A program made the translations under genes and the position numbers. Positions 18,606 to 27,192 of a stretch of DNA of 53,036 bases are shown one piece after another. Under the pieces are notes generated by a model. It saw only the letters and a program-made list of their open reading frames with translations. It ran no database searches and had not been told where the DNA came from. How positions within the stretch are numbered: the stretch's first letter is position 1; each line of letters opens with the position of its first letter. Source of the stretch: Eubacterium sp. AF16-48. GTDB lineage: Bacteria > Bacillota > Clostridia > Lachnospirales > Lachnospiraceae. The stretch spans positions 1 to 53,036 of the forward strand of contig NZ_QUHB01000014.1 in the NCBI RefSeq assembly GCF_003479405.1, read 5' to 3'.

Positions 18606-19622
18606 TTAAGCAAGTTCTGAGAAGTATTTAATTGTTCTAACCATCTGGCTTGTGTATGAGTTTTCATTGTCATACCATGAAACAACCTGTACTTCATAAG
18701 TATCATCGTCAACCTTTGATACCATTGTCTGTGTTGCATCGAATAATGAACCATATCTCATTCCTACGATATCGCTTGATACGATTTCGTCTTCATTGTA
18801 TCCGTAAGATTCATTTGAAGCTGCCTTCATTGCTTCGTTGATTCCTTCAACAGTAATGTCTTTTCCCTTAACTACAGCTGTAAGAACTGTTGTTGATCCT
18901 GTAGGAACTGGAACTCTCTGTGCAGAACCGATTAATTTTCCGTTTAATTCAGGAATAACTAATCCGATAGCCTTTGCAGCACCTGTTGAGTTAGGAACGA
19001 TGTTAACTGCTGCTGCTCTTGATCTTCTTAAATCACCTTTTCTCTGTGGTCCGTCAAGAGTCATCTGATCACCTGTGTAAGCATGAATTGTTAACATGAT
19101 ACCACTCTGGATTGGAGCGTACTTGTTAAGTGCATCAGCCATAGGTGCTAAACAGTTTGTTGTACATGAAGCTGCTGAGATAATTGTATCTTCCGGCTTA
19201 AGTGTTGTATGGTTTGTATTGTAAACGATTGTAGGAAGATCATTTCCAGCTGGAGCTGAAATAACAACCTTACGAGCACCTGCATCGATATGAGCCTGAG
19301 CTTTTGCCTTAGATGTATAGAAACCTGTACACTCTAAAACTACGTCTACATTAAGCTCGCCCCAAGGACATTTTGAAGCATCTGCTTCAGCGTAAATCTT
19401 GATTTCCTTACCATCAACGATGATAGAGTCTTCTGTAGCTGAAACTGTATCAGCCTTTTCGTATTTACCCTGTGATGAATCATACTTTAATAAGTGAGCT
19501 AACATCTTAGGACTTGTTAAGTCGTTGATAGCTACTACTTCATAACCTTCTGCTCCAAACATCTGTCTGAATGCAAGACGTCCGATACGTCCAAATCCGT
19601 TAATTGCAACTTTAACTGCCAT
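18606..19622 (-). CDS. gap: Glyceraldehyde-3-phosphate dehydrogenase
   Basis: NAD-dependent oxidation and phosphorylation of glyceraldehyde 3-phosphate. The 338-aa product has the NAD site [15 protein letters not shown] at the N-terminus, the catalytic cysteine in [12 protein letters not shown] near residue 153, the catalytic His in [11 protein letters not shown] near 180, and the phosphate-binding [26 protein letters not shown] lies upstream. It is the first gene of the glycolytic cluster. Upstream are a good promoter, a perfect inverted repeat over the start-site region and a degenerate Rex-like site. Confidence 0.98.
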   Translation of the reverse strand: MAVKVAINGFGRIGRLAFRQMFGAEGYEVVAINDLTSPKMLAHLLKYDSSQGKYEKADTVSATEDSIIVDGKEIKIYAEADASKCPWGELNVDVVLECTGFYTSKAKAQAHIDAGARKVVISAPAGNDLPTIVYNTNHTTLKPEDTIISAASCTTNCLAPMADALNKYAPIQSGIMLTIHAYTGDQMTLDGPQRKGDLRRSRAAAVNIVPNSTGAAKAIGLVIPELNGKLIGSAQRVPVPTGSTTVLTAVVKGKDITVEGINEAMKAASNESYGYNEDEIVSSDIVGMRYGSLFDATQTMVSKVDDDTYEVQVVSWYDNENSYTSQMVRTIKYFSELA

Positions 19623-19662
19623 TTGATTTTTCCTCCTAAAAATAAGAATTTAAAAATTTTTT

Positions 19663-19678
19663 GTTAATCTTCATTAAC
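19663..19678 (-). promoter_or_regulatory. Inverted repeat just downstream of the gap start site
   Basis: The perfect repeat GTTAAT-CTTC-ATTAAC lies about 10 bases below the predicted -10, in the position of a roadblock operator. Its halves resemble Rex half-sites, but the gap between TTAA cores is six rather than four. Confidence 0.4.
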
Positions 19679-19687
19679 CTAAAACTT

Positions 19688-19716
19688 ATTTTACATAATT
19701 CATTTACAAATATCAA
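19688..19716 (-). promoter_or_regulatory. Promoter of the gap-led glycolytic cluster
   Basis: Minus-strand -35 TTGATA (19711-19716), 17-nt spacer ending in TATG, and -10 TAAAAT (19688-19693). The leader would be about 60 nt. Confidence 0.65.
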
Positions 19717-19730
19717 GGTGTTTTTGTGGT

Positions 19731-19810
19731 TTTTATTGGTTTTTTGTTAAAATTTTGTCAAGAAATCCATAATTGCACTTAAAAGTAGATTTTTATTGGT
19801 ATTTTTGTTA
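19731..19810. repeat. T-rich direct repeats in the gap/PHP intergenic region
   Basis: The sequence ttttattggtatttttgtta (19791-19810) is repeated almost exactly at 19731-19749 with one base lost, about 60 bp apart. The region is unusually T-rich on the plus strand and may bend. No known binding protein is suggested. Confidence 0.5.
19744..19761. promoter_or_regulatory. Degenerate Rex-like site upstream of gap
   Basis: TTGTTAA-AATT-TTGTCAA compared with the clostridial Rex consensus TTGTTAANNNNTTAACAA: the left half is perfect and the right half matches five of seven. It lies about 30 bp upstream of the -35, where repression is less obvious. Confidence 0.35.
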
Positions 19811-19943
19811 TATTTTTCTAGGTGTAAACAAAATATTTTCACCGGCTGTTTTTGTTATTAATGCAAAAGCCTGATTGTTTTAACAACTGATATTTTGCTT
19901 ATTTTTTCATTTTTTATTCATGCACACTAATAAAGGAGTTTTT

Positions 19944-20711
19944 ATGTATTCAGATTATCATGTTCACAGCAGTTTTTCTTTTGACAGCGAGGAAACTTTA
20001 GATAATATTATAAAAAAAGCAGTTTCTTTAAATATGAAACAAATTGCCATAACAGACCATCAGGATTTTAACTGGCCTGTTAAAGGAGAGTCACCTTATA
20101 TTGATTTTAACAGGTATTTTGACACATTAAACCATTATGCAGACAAGTATAAAAACAAAATTCAGATTCTAAAAGGTGTGGAACTTGGCATTACAATGGA
20201 TAATGTCCAATTATGCAGGAAGCTTTTACATAATGTAAACTTTGATTTTGTTATAGGCTCCTGCCATGTGGTTGACAATATGGACCCTTATTATTACAGT
20301 TTTTGGGAATCCCACACCGACAGGGAGGCTTTTGAATTGTACTTTTCCACCCTCCTTGATGCTTTGCATAGTTTTAATTCCGTTGATACCTTAGGTCATT
20401 TGGATTACATAGTGCGATACAGCCCAAATAAAGATGCTAATTACTGTGTTTTTGATTACATGGATGTAATTGATGAAATATTAAAGTTTATTATTACTCA
20501 CTATATAAAGTTGGAAATTAACACAGCAGGACTTGCTAAGGGTCTTGATTTTCCAAATCCTCACACAGACATTATAAAACGTTACACTGAACTTGGTGGA
20601 AAATATGTGACGATAGGTTCTGATGCCCACAAGGCTTGTGATATAGGTTTTGGTTTCAACAAAATAGAGGATATAGCTAACAGATATAATTTAAAGATTT
20701 ATGAGAAATAA
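19944..20711 (+). CDS. PHP-domain phosphatase, histidinol-phosphatase (HisJ/HisK) type
   Basis: Predicted metal-dependent phosphoesterase; the closest family role is dephosphorylating histidinol phosphate in histidine synthesis. The 255-aa product has the PHP metal motifs in order: DYHVHSSFSFDS at the N-terminus, ITDHQD near residue 35, ELG near 80, GSCHVV near 108, DTLGHLD near 150 and GSDAH near 228. The start is the ATG at 19944, five bases after AAAGGAG; an earlier ATG at 19920 lacks a ribosome site. It is a lone gene between divergent gap and convergent cysteine desulfurase, with no his genes nearby, so the substrate is not certain. Confidence 0.85.
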   Translation: MYSDYHVHSSFSFDSEETLDNIIKKAVSLNMKQIAITDHQDFNWPVKGESPYIDFNRYFDTLNHYADKYKNKIQILKGVELGITMDNVQLCRKLLHNVNFDFVIGSCHVVDNMDPYYYSFWESHTDREAFELYFSTLLDALHSFNSVDTLGHLDYIVRYSPNKDANYCVFDYMDVIDEILKFIITHYIKLEINTAGLAKGLDFPNPHTDIIKRYTELGGKYVTIGSDAHKACDIGFGFNKIEDIANRYNLKIYEK

Positions 20712-20722
20712 TTTATGTAAAG

Positions 20723-20773
20723 CTACGTGGCTGTATGGATTTGTTCCTATGGCACACGTAGTTTTTCTTTTTT
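20723..20773 (+). terminator. Terminator after the PHP gene
   Basis: The arms ctacgtg (20723-20729) and cacgtag (20755-20761) are followed by TTTTTCTTTTTTT on the plus strand. It lies between two convergent genes and its T-run abuts the stop of the desulfurase gene. Confidence 0.7.
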
Positions 20774-21897
20774 TACCTGCTTCTTAACATTTTTATGTTT
20801 TCCTTTAATCTGTGAATGGTGTAATCAATTTCTTCCTTTGTGTTATCACTGCACAATGTTATTCTTACAGTTCCATAAGCAAATTTCTCCGGTACACCTA
20901 TTGCAGATATTACATGGGATGGTGCATCTGAACCTGAGGAACAGGCCGAGCCTGATGAAATACATATGCCGTCATTATCCATTAATACTACTAACGAGGT
21001 ACCATCCACTCCTGCAATGGTAAAATTGGCATTTCCCGGAAGCCTTCTTGCCATACTGCCGTTTAATTTTATATACGGTATTTCACTTAAAACTCTGTTT
21101 ATAAGATAATTTCTTAAATTAGTTTCCTTTTGCACTCTATCATTAAAGTTAGACATCACTTCCTGTAACGCCCCGTTCATTCCAGCAATGCCAATTACAT
21201 TTTCCGTTCCTGAACGTTTTCCTCTTTCCTGTCCCCCTCCATAAATAAGGGGGATCATTTTTTCAGGATTTCTCACATATAAAAATCCCACTCCCTTTGG
21301 TCCATGAAACTTATGGCTGCTGGCACTCATCATGTCAAGATTCATTTTCTCCACGTCTATGGATACATGCCCAAAAGCCTGAACTGCATCTGTATGAAAA
21401 ATTATATTATGCTCCTTAGCAATCTTACCTATTTCTTTTACAGGCTCTATTGTTCCAATTTCATTGTTGGCAAACATAATTGAAATAATTGCCGTGTCAT
21501 TCCTTATATTTCGTTCCACATCATCAGCATTTACCACTCCCTGACTGTCTACGTTTAGGTAAGTTGCTTTCATTTTATCCTTTTCTAACTGCTGACACTT
21601 ATTTAAAATTGCGTGATGTTCGATTTTTGATGTTATTATGTGTTTTCCGTTATTTTTTGAGTTTTCTAATGCCCAGTTATCGGATTCAGTTCCTCCGGAG
21701 GTAAAGAAAATATTTTCCGGTTTGGCATTTATAAAATCTGCTATGTTTTTTCTGGTTTCTTCAATAAGTTCCTTGGACATTTTTGAAAAAGCATACACTC
21801 CTGACGGATTAGAATACACTTCATTTATATAAGGCTCCATTGCCTTTATTGCCCCATCGCTTATTTTTGTAGTTGCTGCATTATCCAGATATATCAT
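20773..21897 (-). CDS. Cysteine desulfurase, NifS/IscS family
   Basis: PLP enzyme that takes sulfur from cysteine for iron-sulfur clusters, thiolated tRNA or cofactors. The 374-aa product begins MIYLDNAATTKIS, has the PLP-binding lysine in SASSHKFHGPKGVGFLYV near residue 198, and the mobile catalytic cysteine in SGSACSSGSDAPSHV near 320. The short distance after that Cys and the extra Ser/Cys-rich loop fit the group I (NifS/IscS) type. AAAGGAG precedes the ATG. No iscU, thiI or mnmA partner is adjacent, so the acceptor is unknown. Confidence 0.92.
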   Translation of the reverse strand: MIYLDNAATTKISDGAIKAMEPYINEVYSNPSGVYAFSKMSKELIEETRKNIADFINAKPENIFFTSGGTESDNWALENSKNNGKHIITSKIEHHAILNKCQQLEKDKMKATYLNVDSQGVVNADDVERNIRNDTAIISIMFANNEIGTIEPVKEIGKIAKEHNIIFHTDAVQAFGHVSIDVEKMNLDMMSASSHKFHGPKGVGFLYVRNPEKMIPLIYGGGQERGKRSGTENVIGIAGMNGALQEVMSNFNDRVQKETNLRNYLINRVLSEIPYIKLNGSMARRLPGNANFTIAGVDGTSLVVLMDNDGICISSGSACSSGSDAPSHVISAIGVPEKFAYGTVRITLCSDNTKEEIDYTIHRLKENIKMLRSR

Positions 21898-21922
21898 GGC
21901 CTACTCCTTTATTTATTTTATG

Positions 21923-21963
21923 TTAATAGCATTTTTTCCCATTTTGTGAATAAATTGTATAAA
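21923..21963. promoter_or_regulatory. Overlapping divergent promoters of the desulfurase and the SpoVB-like gene
   Basis: For the minus-strand desulfurase there is a -35 TTCACA (21945-21950), a 16-nt spacer and a -10 TATTAA (21923-21928). For the plus-strand gene there is a -10 TATAAA (21958-21963) with no good -35. The two polymerase footprints would overlap. Confidence 0.45.
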
Positions 21964-21984
21964 TAATTATTGCTATGTGTTGCT

Positions 21985-23505
21985 ATGTCAGTAAAAAATC
22001 AAATTATCAAAGGTACAATTATTCTTACCCTTGCCAGTGTTTTAAGCAGGGTAATAGGTTTCTTATATAGAATATTCCTGTCAAACTTAATAGTTGCAAG
22101 AGGTATGGGAATTTTTCAATTAATCTTTCCGGTTTTAGGCTTTTGTGTTGCCTTAAGCTGTGGTGGAATACAAATTGCCGTATCCAGATTTGTTGCAGAA
22201 AGCCGTAATAACAAAGATAAATTTCTTGTATTTGTAAGTAGCATTATAATGTCATTATTTCTGTCTGTTACAACAGCACTTCTGCTTTTTTATTTTGCAG
22301 ACAGTATTTCTTTACACATAATAAAAAACAATGAATGTGAAAAACTTTTAAAATATGCAGCCATAACCATTCCCCTTACCACCTTTCATGCCTGTGTATC
22401 GGGATATTATTTAGGTCTGAAGAAAACCTTTGTTCCGGCTGTTTCCTCTATTTTTGAGCAGATTGTTAAGGTTATTTCCCTATACATATTAGGACTGGTC
22501 TGGGTGGAAAAAGCCATAGAAATCACTCCTCTTATTGCAGTATATTCAATGGTAATATCAGAATTAGGAGGGGTTATTTTCTGTGTAATTGCAATAAGCA
22601 CTGAAAAAATCTACAAATTTAAAATTAACCAGCTTTTCTTTCAGATTAAAAATCTTTTTTCAGTTTCATACATACTTACAATTAACAAGATAATGATTAC
22701 ATTTCTTCAATGTATAGAAGCTATATTAGTACCTATTGTTCTGGTAAAAAGCGGAATGACTTCTAATGATGCCTTAAGTGTTTATGGAATACTTACCGGA
22801 ATGGCACTTCCAGTGGTCACTTTTCCATCAGCCATTAATACATCTGTTTCTACCATGATTTTACCTGCCATTGCAGGAGAAAATGCCGGTGGCAAGTCTC
22901 AAAACGTAATAAAAACCACAGAGGTATCTGTATGGTTCTCCTTTGTCACGGGAATATTTTGCATAGGTATTTTCCTATGTTATGGTGATTTTATAGGAAC
23001 TACAATTTTCGGTCATAGTGAAGCAGGTGAATATATCAAAATATTGGCATGGCTTTGCCCTTTTATGTATTTATCCATTACTTTAGGCTCCGTACTTCAT
23101 GGTCTTGGAAAAACCAACACTGCCTTTGTCCATAATGTAATAGGTACCATTATAAGGCTTGTCTGTCTTTGGTTTATAGTTCCCCTTATTGGTATAACAG
23201 GCTATTTATGGGGACTTTTAATAAGTAATCTGTTAACAACCCTTCTCCACGGATTATATATTTATAAAGAAATACATTTCTCCTTCTCCGCTACAGATAA
23301 CATTATAAAACCCACTGCCTGGCTATTTTGCAGTCTGGTAGCGGGTAAACTGATAAAATTTATATTTAGTTTTTCTTCTTTCTCCGGCAAAATGTTTGAC
23401 ATAGTTTCTGCCGGAATAAGTGCCCTTGCTATTATGCTTGTATTTCTATACTTTATAAAAAACGAAATTGATTTTAAGAAGTCAAACTGTGGCACAGCCT
23501 TTTAG
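21985..23505 (+). CDS. SpoVB/MurJ-like polysaccharide flippase (MOP superfamily)
   Basis: Predicted lipid-linked saccharide flippase of the inner membrane; SpoVB acts in spore cortex formation in Bacillus. The 506-aa product has about fourteen hydrophobic helices. It opens KNQIIKGTIILTLASVLSRV then IGFLYRIFLSNLI, the usual start of this family. The start is unclear: the ATG at 21985 has no ribosome site, and only about 20 bases separate it from the predicted -10, so the message may be almost leaderless. The gene is convergent with the ABC exporter; the two stop codons overlap at TTAG (23502-23505). A role in sporulation is inference. Confidence 0.85.
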   Translation: MSVKNQIIKGTIILTLASVLSRVIGFLYRIFLSNLIVARGMGIFQLIFPVLGFCVALSCGGIQIAVSRFVAESRNNKDKFLVFVSSIIMSLFLSVTTALLLFYFADSISLHIIKNNECEKLLKYAAITIPLTTFHACVSGYYLGLKKTFVPAVSSIFEQIVKVISLYILGLVWVEKAIEITPLIAVYSMVISELGGVIFCVIAISTEKIYKFKINQLFFQIKNLFSVSYILTINKIMITFLQCIEAILVPIVLVKSGMTSNDALSVYGILTGMALPVVTFPSAINTSVSTMILPAIAGENAGGKSQNVIKTTEVSVWFSFVTGIFCIGIFLCYGDFIGTTIFGHSEAGEYIKILAWLCPFMYLSITLGSVLHGLGKTNTAFVHNVIGTIIRLVCLWFIVPLIGITGYLWGLLISNLLTTLLHGLYIYKEIHFSFSATDNIIKPTAWLFCSLVAGKLIKFIFSFSSFSGKMFDIVSAGISALAIMLVFLYFIKNEIDFKKSNCGTAF

Positions 23506-25247
23506 CTGTTCCACAGTTTATAATAAAATCCTTTTTTGGCAAGAAGCTCCTCATGATTTCCCTGCTCAATAATCTTTCCTGCATTCATAACCAAAATACA
23601 GTCTGCTTCTTTTATGGTTGAAAGTCTGTGGGCAACAATAAAGGTTGTTCTTCCTTTCATCATTTTGTTAAATGCCCTTTGTATCCTGATTTCCGTTCTT
23701 GTATCAATGGATGAAGTAGCTTCATCTAAAATAAGCATTGGTGGCAATGCCAGCATTACCCTTGTTATACAAAGAAGCTGTTTTTGCCCCTGGGAAAGAT
23801 TTCCTCCATCTTCTCCTATAACAGTATCGTATCCCTCCGAAAGACGCTTTATAAAACTATGAGCATGACTTGACTTTGCAGCACTTATTATTTCTTCTCT
23901 TGAGGCGTCAGGCTTTGCCATGGCAATATTTTCAGCTACAGTTGCATTTCTAAGCCATGTTTCCTGCAACACCATTCCGTAAGAATTTCTAAGGCTTTTT
24001 CTTGTTACATCTCTTATATCTTTTTCTTCTACTGATATTTTTCCCGAATTAACATCGTAAAATCTCATAAGAAGATTTATTATTGTAGTCTTACCGCAAC
24101 CTGTAGGCCCTACTATGGCAACACGTTCTCCCGGTGCCACATGAAGATTCAGGTTTTCTATAAGCTTTTTGTCAGGTACATAGGAAAAATCAACATTTTC
24201 AATATCGACCTTTCCTGATATGTTATCAAGTACCGTATCTTCATTTTTTTCAACATCTTTTACCGGTTCTTCATTTATCAGTGTAAATACTCTTGCACTA
24301 CATGCAATTGCATTTTGAAGTTCCGTAACAACACCTGATATTTCATTAAAAGGCTTTGTGTACTGATTTGCATAGCTTAATATACATGTCAGACCACCTA
24401 CTGTAATTCCTCCGGTTAAAACCGCTTCTAAACCACCACTTATGGTAACCCCTGCATAAACTAAATTGTTTACAAATCTGGTAGATGGGTTAGTTATAGA
24501 GGAATAGAAAGTTGCCTTCATATTAACATCACATAATCTGTCATTTACTTCATCAAACCTTTTAACAGTGTTTTCTTCCTGTCCAAAGGCTTTTACAACT
24601 TTAATACCACTAATTGTTTCATCTATTAATGCCGTCTGCTCACCTCTTATTTCTGACTGCTTTCTAAACATAGAATAGGTGCGCTTTGCAATAAAGCCTG
24701 CCACAAAGAAAGAAACCGGTGTAATTAAAATTACAACTAAGGCTATTTTCCAGTTAGTCTGCAACATAAATATAAGGGTTAAAACAATGGTTACAACTCC
24801 CGTAAAGAGATTTGAAAATCCCATAAGCAAACCGTCTGCTAACTGGTCAACATCTGTAATTACATTATTTACTATGTCGCCACTTGACCTTGAATCAATG
24901 TAGCTTACAGGAAGTCGCTGCGTCTTTGCAAATGCTTCCTCTCTTATATCTCTTATTACATTAAATGTAATTCTGTTGTTACATAGTCCCATAATCCACT
25001 GGGCAATTCCTGCCACTATGGCACAAATCACTATGGTAAAAATCACATTCTTAAGTCCCGAAAAATCTACCTTTTTAGCATCAATAATTTTATCTGTTCC
25101 ATAACCTATAAGCTTTGGAATATACAATGATAGTACAACATACACCACAGCAAAGACCATGGAGCCTGCCAACATGTACCAATATTTTTTTATTCTTTTT
25201 CCCAGTTCTATGAGAGCCTCTTTTTGTGAAATCATATTATCTTTCAT
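23502..25247 (-). CDS. ABC exporter half-transporter, canonical subunit
   Basis: Fused membrane and ATPase subunit of a heterodimeric multidrug-type exporter. The 581-aa product has six transmembrane helices (residues about 15-320) and an ATPase domain with Walker A GPTGCGKTT near residue 373, a signature LSQGQ (variant of LSGGQ), Walker B LILDEATSSID with the catalytic Glu, and an H-loop His in IVAHRLSTI. It starts immediately after the stop of its partner (TAA-ATG), so the two are translationally coupled. AGGAGG lies inside the end of the partner gene. Confidence 0.94.
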   Translation of the reverse strand: MKDNMISQKEALIELGKRIKKYWYMLAGSMVFAVVYVVLSLYIPKLIGYGTDKIIDAKKVDFSGLKNVIFTIVICAIVAGIAQWIMGLCNNRITFNVIRDIREEAFAKTQRLPVSYIDSRSSGDIVNNVITDVDQLADGLLMGFSNLFTGVVTIVLTLIFMLQTNWKIALVVILITPVSFFVAGFIAKRTYSMFRKQSEIRGEQTALIDETISGIKVVKAFGQEENTVKRFDEVNDRLCDVNMKATFYSSITNPSTRFVNNLVYAGVTISGGLEAVLTGGITVGGLTCILSYANQYTKPFNEISGVVTELQNAIACSARVFTLINEEPVKDVEKNEDTVLDNISGKVDIENVDFSYVPDKKLIENLNLHVAPGERVAIVGPTGCGKTTIINLLMRFYDVNSGKISVEEKDIRDVTRKSLRNSYGMVLQETWLRNATVAENIAMAKPDASREEIISAAKSSHAHSFIKRLSEGYDTVIGEDGGNLSQGQKQLLCITRVMLALPPMLILDEATSSIDTRTEIRIQRAFNKMMKGRTTFIVAHRLSTIKEADCILVMNAGKIIEQGNHEELLAKKGFYYKLWNS

Positions 25248-26975
25248 TTATTTGCCCTCCTCTTGTGATTTTTTAAACTGTGAATCATATATTTCTTTAT
25301 ATACATGACAATTTTCCAGCAATTCCTCATGTTTTCCCACTCCTGCTACTTTTCCGTCATCTAACACTAAAATGTTATCTGCATCCATTATGGCAGCAGT
25401 TCTTTGGGAAACCACAAAAACCGTGGTATCCTTTAATTCCTTTATGGCTGCCCTAAGCTTTGCATCTGTAACAAAATCCAGTGCTGAAGAACTGTCATCT
25501 AATATAAGGATTTCCGGATTTCTTACAAGAGCTCTTGCAATACTAAGACGCTGTTTTTGTCCTCCGGAAAAGTTCTTTCCGTTTTGTGCCACATCAGCAT
25601 CTAAGCCGTTATCCTTTTCCATAACAAAATCATAGCTTTGGGAACGTTTTAACGCCATTATCATATCTTCTTCCGTGGCATTTTCATTCCCCCACAAAAG
25701 ATTGCTTCTAATAGTTCCCTTAAACAACAATGCCTTTTGAGGTACTATACCAACCTTCATTCCCAGTTCTTCCTTATTAAACTCCTTTACATCTACACCT
25801 TCTATTTTAACGGTGCCTTCCGTGGCATCATAAAATCTTGGTATAAGATTTACAAGGGTGGTTTTTCCAGAGCCTGTTCCACCTATGATTCCAATAGTCT
25901 GACCTTTTTTAACTTTAAGATTTACTCCTTCTATGGATGGCTCCTTTGATAATTCATAGGTTAAGGATACATTGTCAAATTCCACAATATTTTCCTTATC
26001 ACTACCCTGCTTTAAAGTTCCCTGCTCTATATTGCATGGTATATCAAATATGTCCTGTATTCTTTTCGCGGAAGCAAATGCCTTTGTAAGATTAATAATA
26101 AGACTTGCCAATTTAACTAATTCAACTAAAACCTGAGACATATAGTTAACTAAGGCAACAACCTTTCCCTGAGTCAGTATGCCTGTATCAACCCTTTCCC
26201 CACCTATCCACAAAATTGCAATAATAGCAACGTTTATAACTATATAGGTCATAGGATTCATTATTGTGGAAATTTTTCCGGCAAAAATCTGAAATTTATT
26301 TAATAGTTCATTTTCACTATTATATCTGTCAATTTCTTCATCTTCCTTATTAAAAGCCCTGATAACTCTTGTACCGCTTAAATTTTCTCTGGTACTTCCC
26401 ATTACCTTGTCAAGAGCTCCCTGAACCTTTTTGTAAAGAGGAATTGTTATAAGCATTATTCCATATACTATAACTGACAAAACCGGTATGGAAACAGCAA
26501 ATACCAATGCGGTTTTAAAATCAACAAAAAATGCCATAATCATGGCACCGAAAACAATAAAAGGTGAACGAAGTAACAGTCTGAGAGCCATGTTTACCTG
26601 AGACTGAACAAGGTTCGCGTCTGCTGTCATTCTTGTAATAAATGTAGATGCGCCGTATTTATCTACATTGGTATAGGAAAGCTTTTGAATATGACTAAAT
26701 AACTCATGTCTTAATTCCTGTCCGAAACCGGCTGATGCTTTTGCAGCAAAATACTGGGCTGTAATGGAAAATGCCAGTCCCACAAAAGCTAATAATACAA
26801 GAACTCCTCCCATTTTTAACACATATGATGTGTCATTTGTCTTTATACCATTGTCAATAATTGCTGATACTACTAACGGTACAATTAAATCAAAACATGC
26901 TTCAAGCATTTTAAACAATGGTGCGCAAAATGATTCCTTCTTATAATTTTTTAAATACTTTAGTAAACTCTTCAT
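25248..26975 (-). CDS. ABC exporter half-transporter, degenerate-site subunit
   Basis: First gene of the heterodimeric exporter pair. The 575-aa product has six transmembrane helices and an ATPase domain with Walker A GGTGSGKTT and an intact signature FSGGQKQRLSIARALV. Its Walker B ends LILDDSSSALD, with Asp where catalytic Glu is expected, and the H-loop reads VVSQRTAAI with Gln for His. These two changes are the hallmark of heterodimeric exporters of the BmrCD/TM287-288 type, in which only one of two ATP sites hydrolyses. GAGG precedes the ATG. The cargo is unknown. It has its own promoter upstream. Confidence 0.94.
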   Translation of the reverse strand: MKSLLKYLKNYKKESFCAPLFKMLEACFDLIVPLVVSAIIDNGIKTNDTSYVLKMGGVLVLLAFVGLAFSITAQYFAAKASAGFGQELRHELFSHIQKLSYTNVDKYGASTFITRMTADANLVQSQVNMALRLLLRSPFIVFGAMIMAFFVDFKTALVFAVSIPVLSVIVYGIMLITIPLYKKVQGALDKVMGSTRENLSGTRVIRAFNKEDEEIDRYNSENELLNKFQIFAGKISTIMNPMTYIVINVAIIAILWIGGERVDTGILTQGKVVALVNYMSQVLVELVKLASLIINLTKAFASAKRIQDIFDIPCNIEQGTLKQGSDKENIVEFDNVSLTYELSKEPSIEGVNLKVKKGQTIGIIGGTGSGKTTLVNLIPRFYDATEGTVKIEGVDVKEFNKEELGMKVGIVPQKALLFKGTIRSNLLWGNENATEEDMIMALKRSQSYDFVMEKDNGLDADVAQNGKNFSGGQKQRLSIARALVRNPEILILDDSSSALDFVTDAKLRAAIKELKDTTVFVVSQRTAAIMDADNILVLDDGKVAGVGKHEELLENCHVYKEIYDSQFKKSQEEGK

Positions 26976-27008
26976 GAATACGTCCTCAAATTAATTTTTT
27001 ACTAAACA

Positions 27009-27037
27009 AGTATACCCTTTATGGTTAAAGTTAGCAA
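27009..27037 (-). promoter_or_regulatory. Promoter of the ABC exporter operon
   Basis: Minus-strand -35 TTGCTA (27032-27037), 17-nt spacer, -10 TATACT (27009-27014). It is divergent from the ptb promoter. Confidence 0.6.
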
Positions 27038-27094
27038 TTAGAAAATATTTATACTTTTTATGGAACATCTTTTCCCTATAAACAGCGTTTTTCC

Positions 27095-27123
27095 TTGACC
27101 GAATGTGGTGCTGGTGCTATTAT
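27095..27123 (+). promoter_or_regulatory. Promoter of ptb-buk
   Basis: -35 TTGACC (27095-27100), 17-nt spacer, -10 TATTAT (27118-27123). The start would be near 27130, giving a leader of about 63 nt. Confidence 0.7.
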
Positions 27124-27139
27124 TTAAGGTGGTTTATCC

Positions 27140-27162
27140 CAAATATTGCAGGGCAATATTTG
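27140..27162 (+). promoter_or_regulatory. Perfect inverted repeat in the ptb-buk leader
   Basis: The arms caaatattgc (27140-27149) and gcaatatttg (27153-27162) are 10 bp and perfect, with a 3-nt centre, starting about 10 bases after the predicted start site. No T-run follows, so it is not a terminator. It may be an operator or an RNA hairpin. It does not match the Rex consensus. Confidence 0.55.
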
Positions 27163-27192
27163 AAGAAAATAAAATTTAAGAGGTACATGAAT

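Noticed and set aside
19876..19887. TTGTTTTAACAA as a Rex site for the PHP gene
   Set aside because: It is only 12 bp; Rex needs TTGTTAA and TTAACAA separated by four bases.
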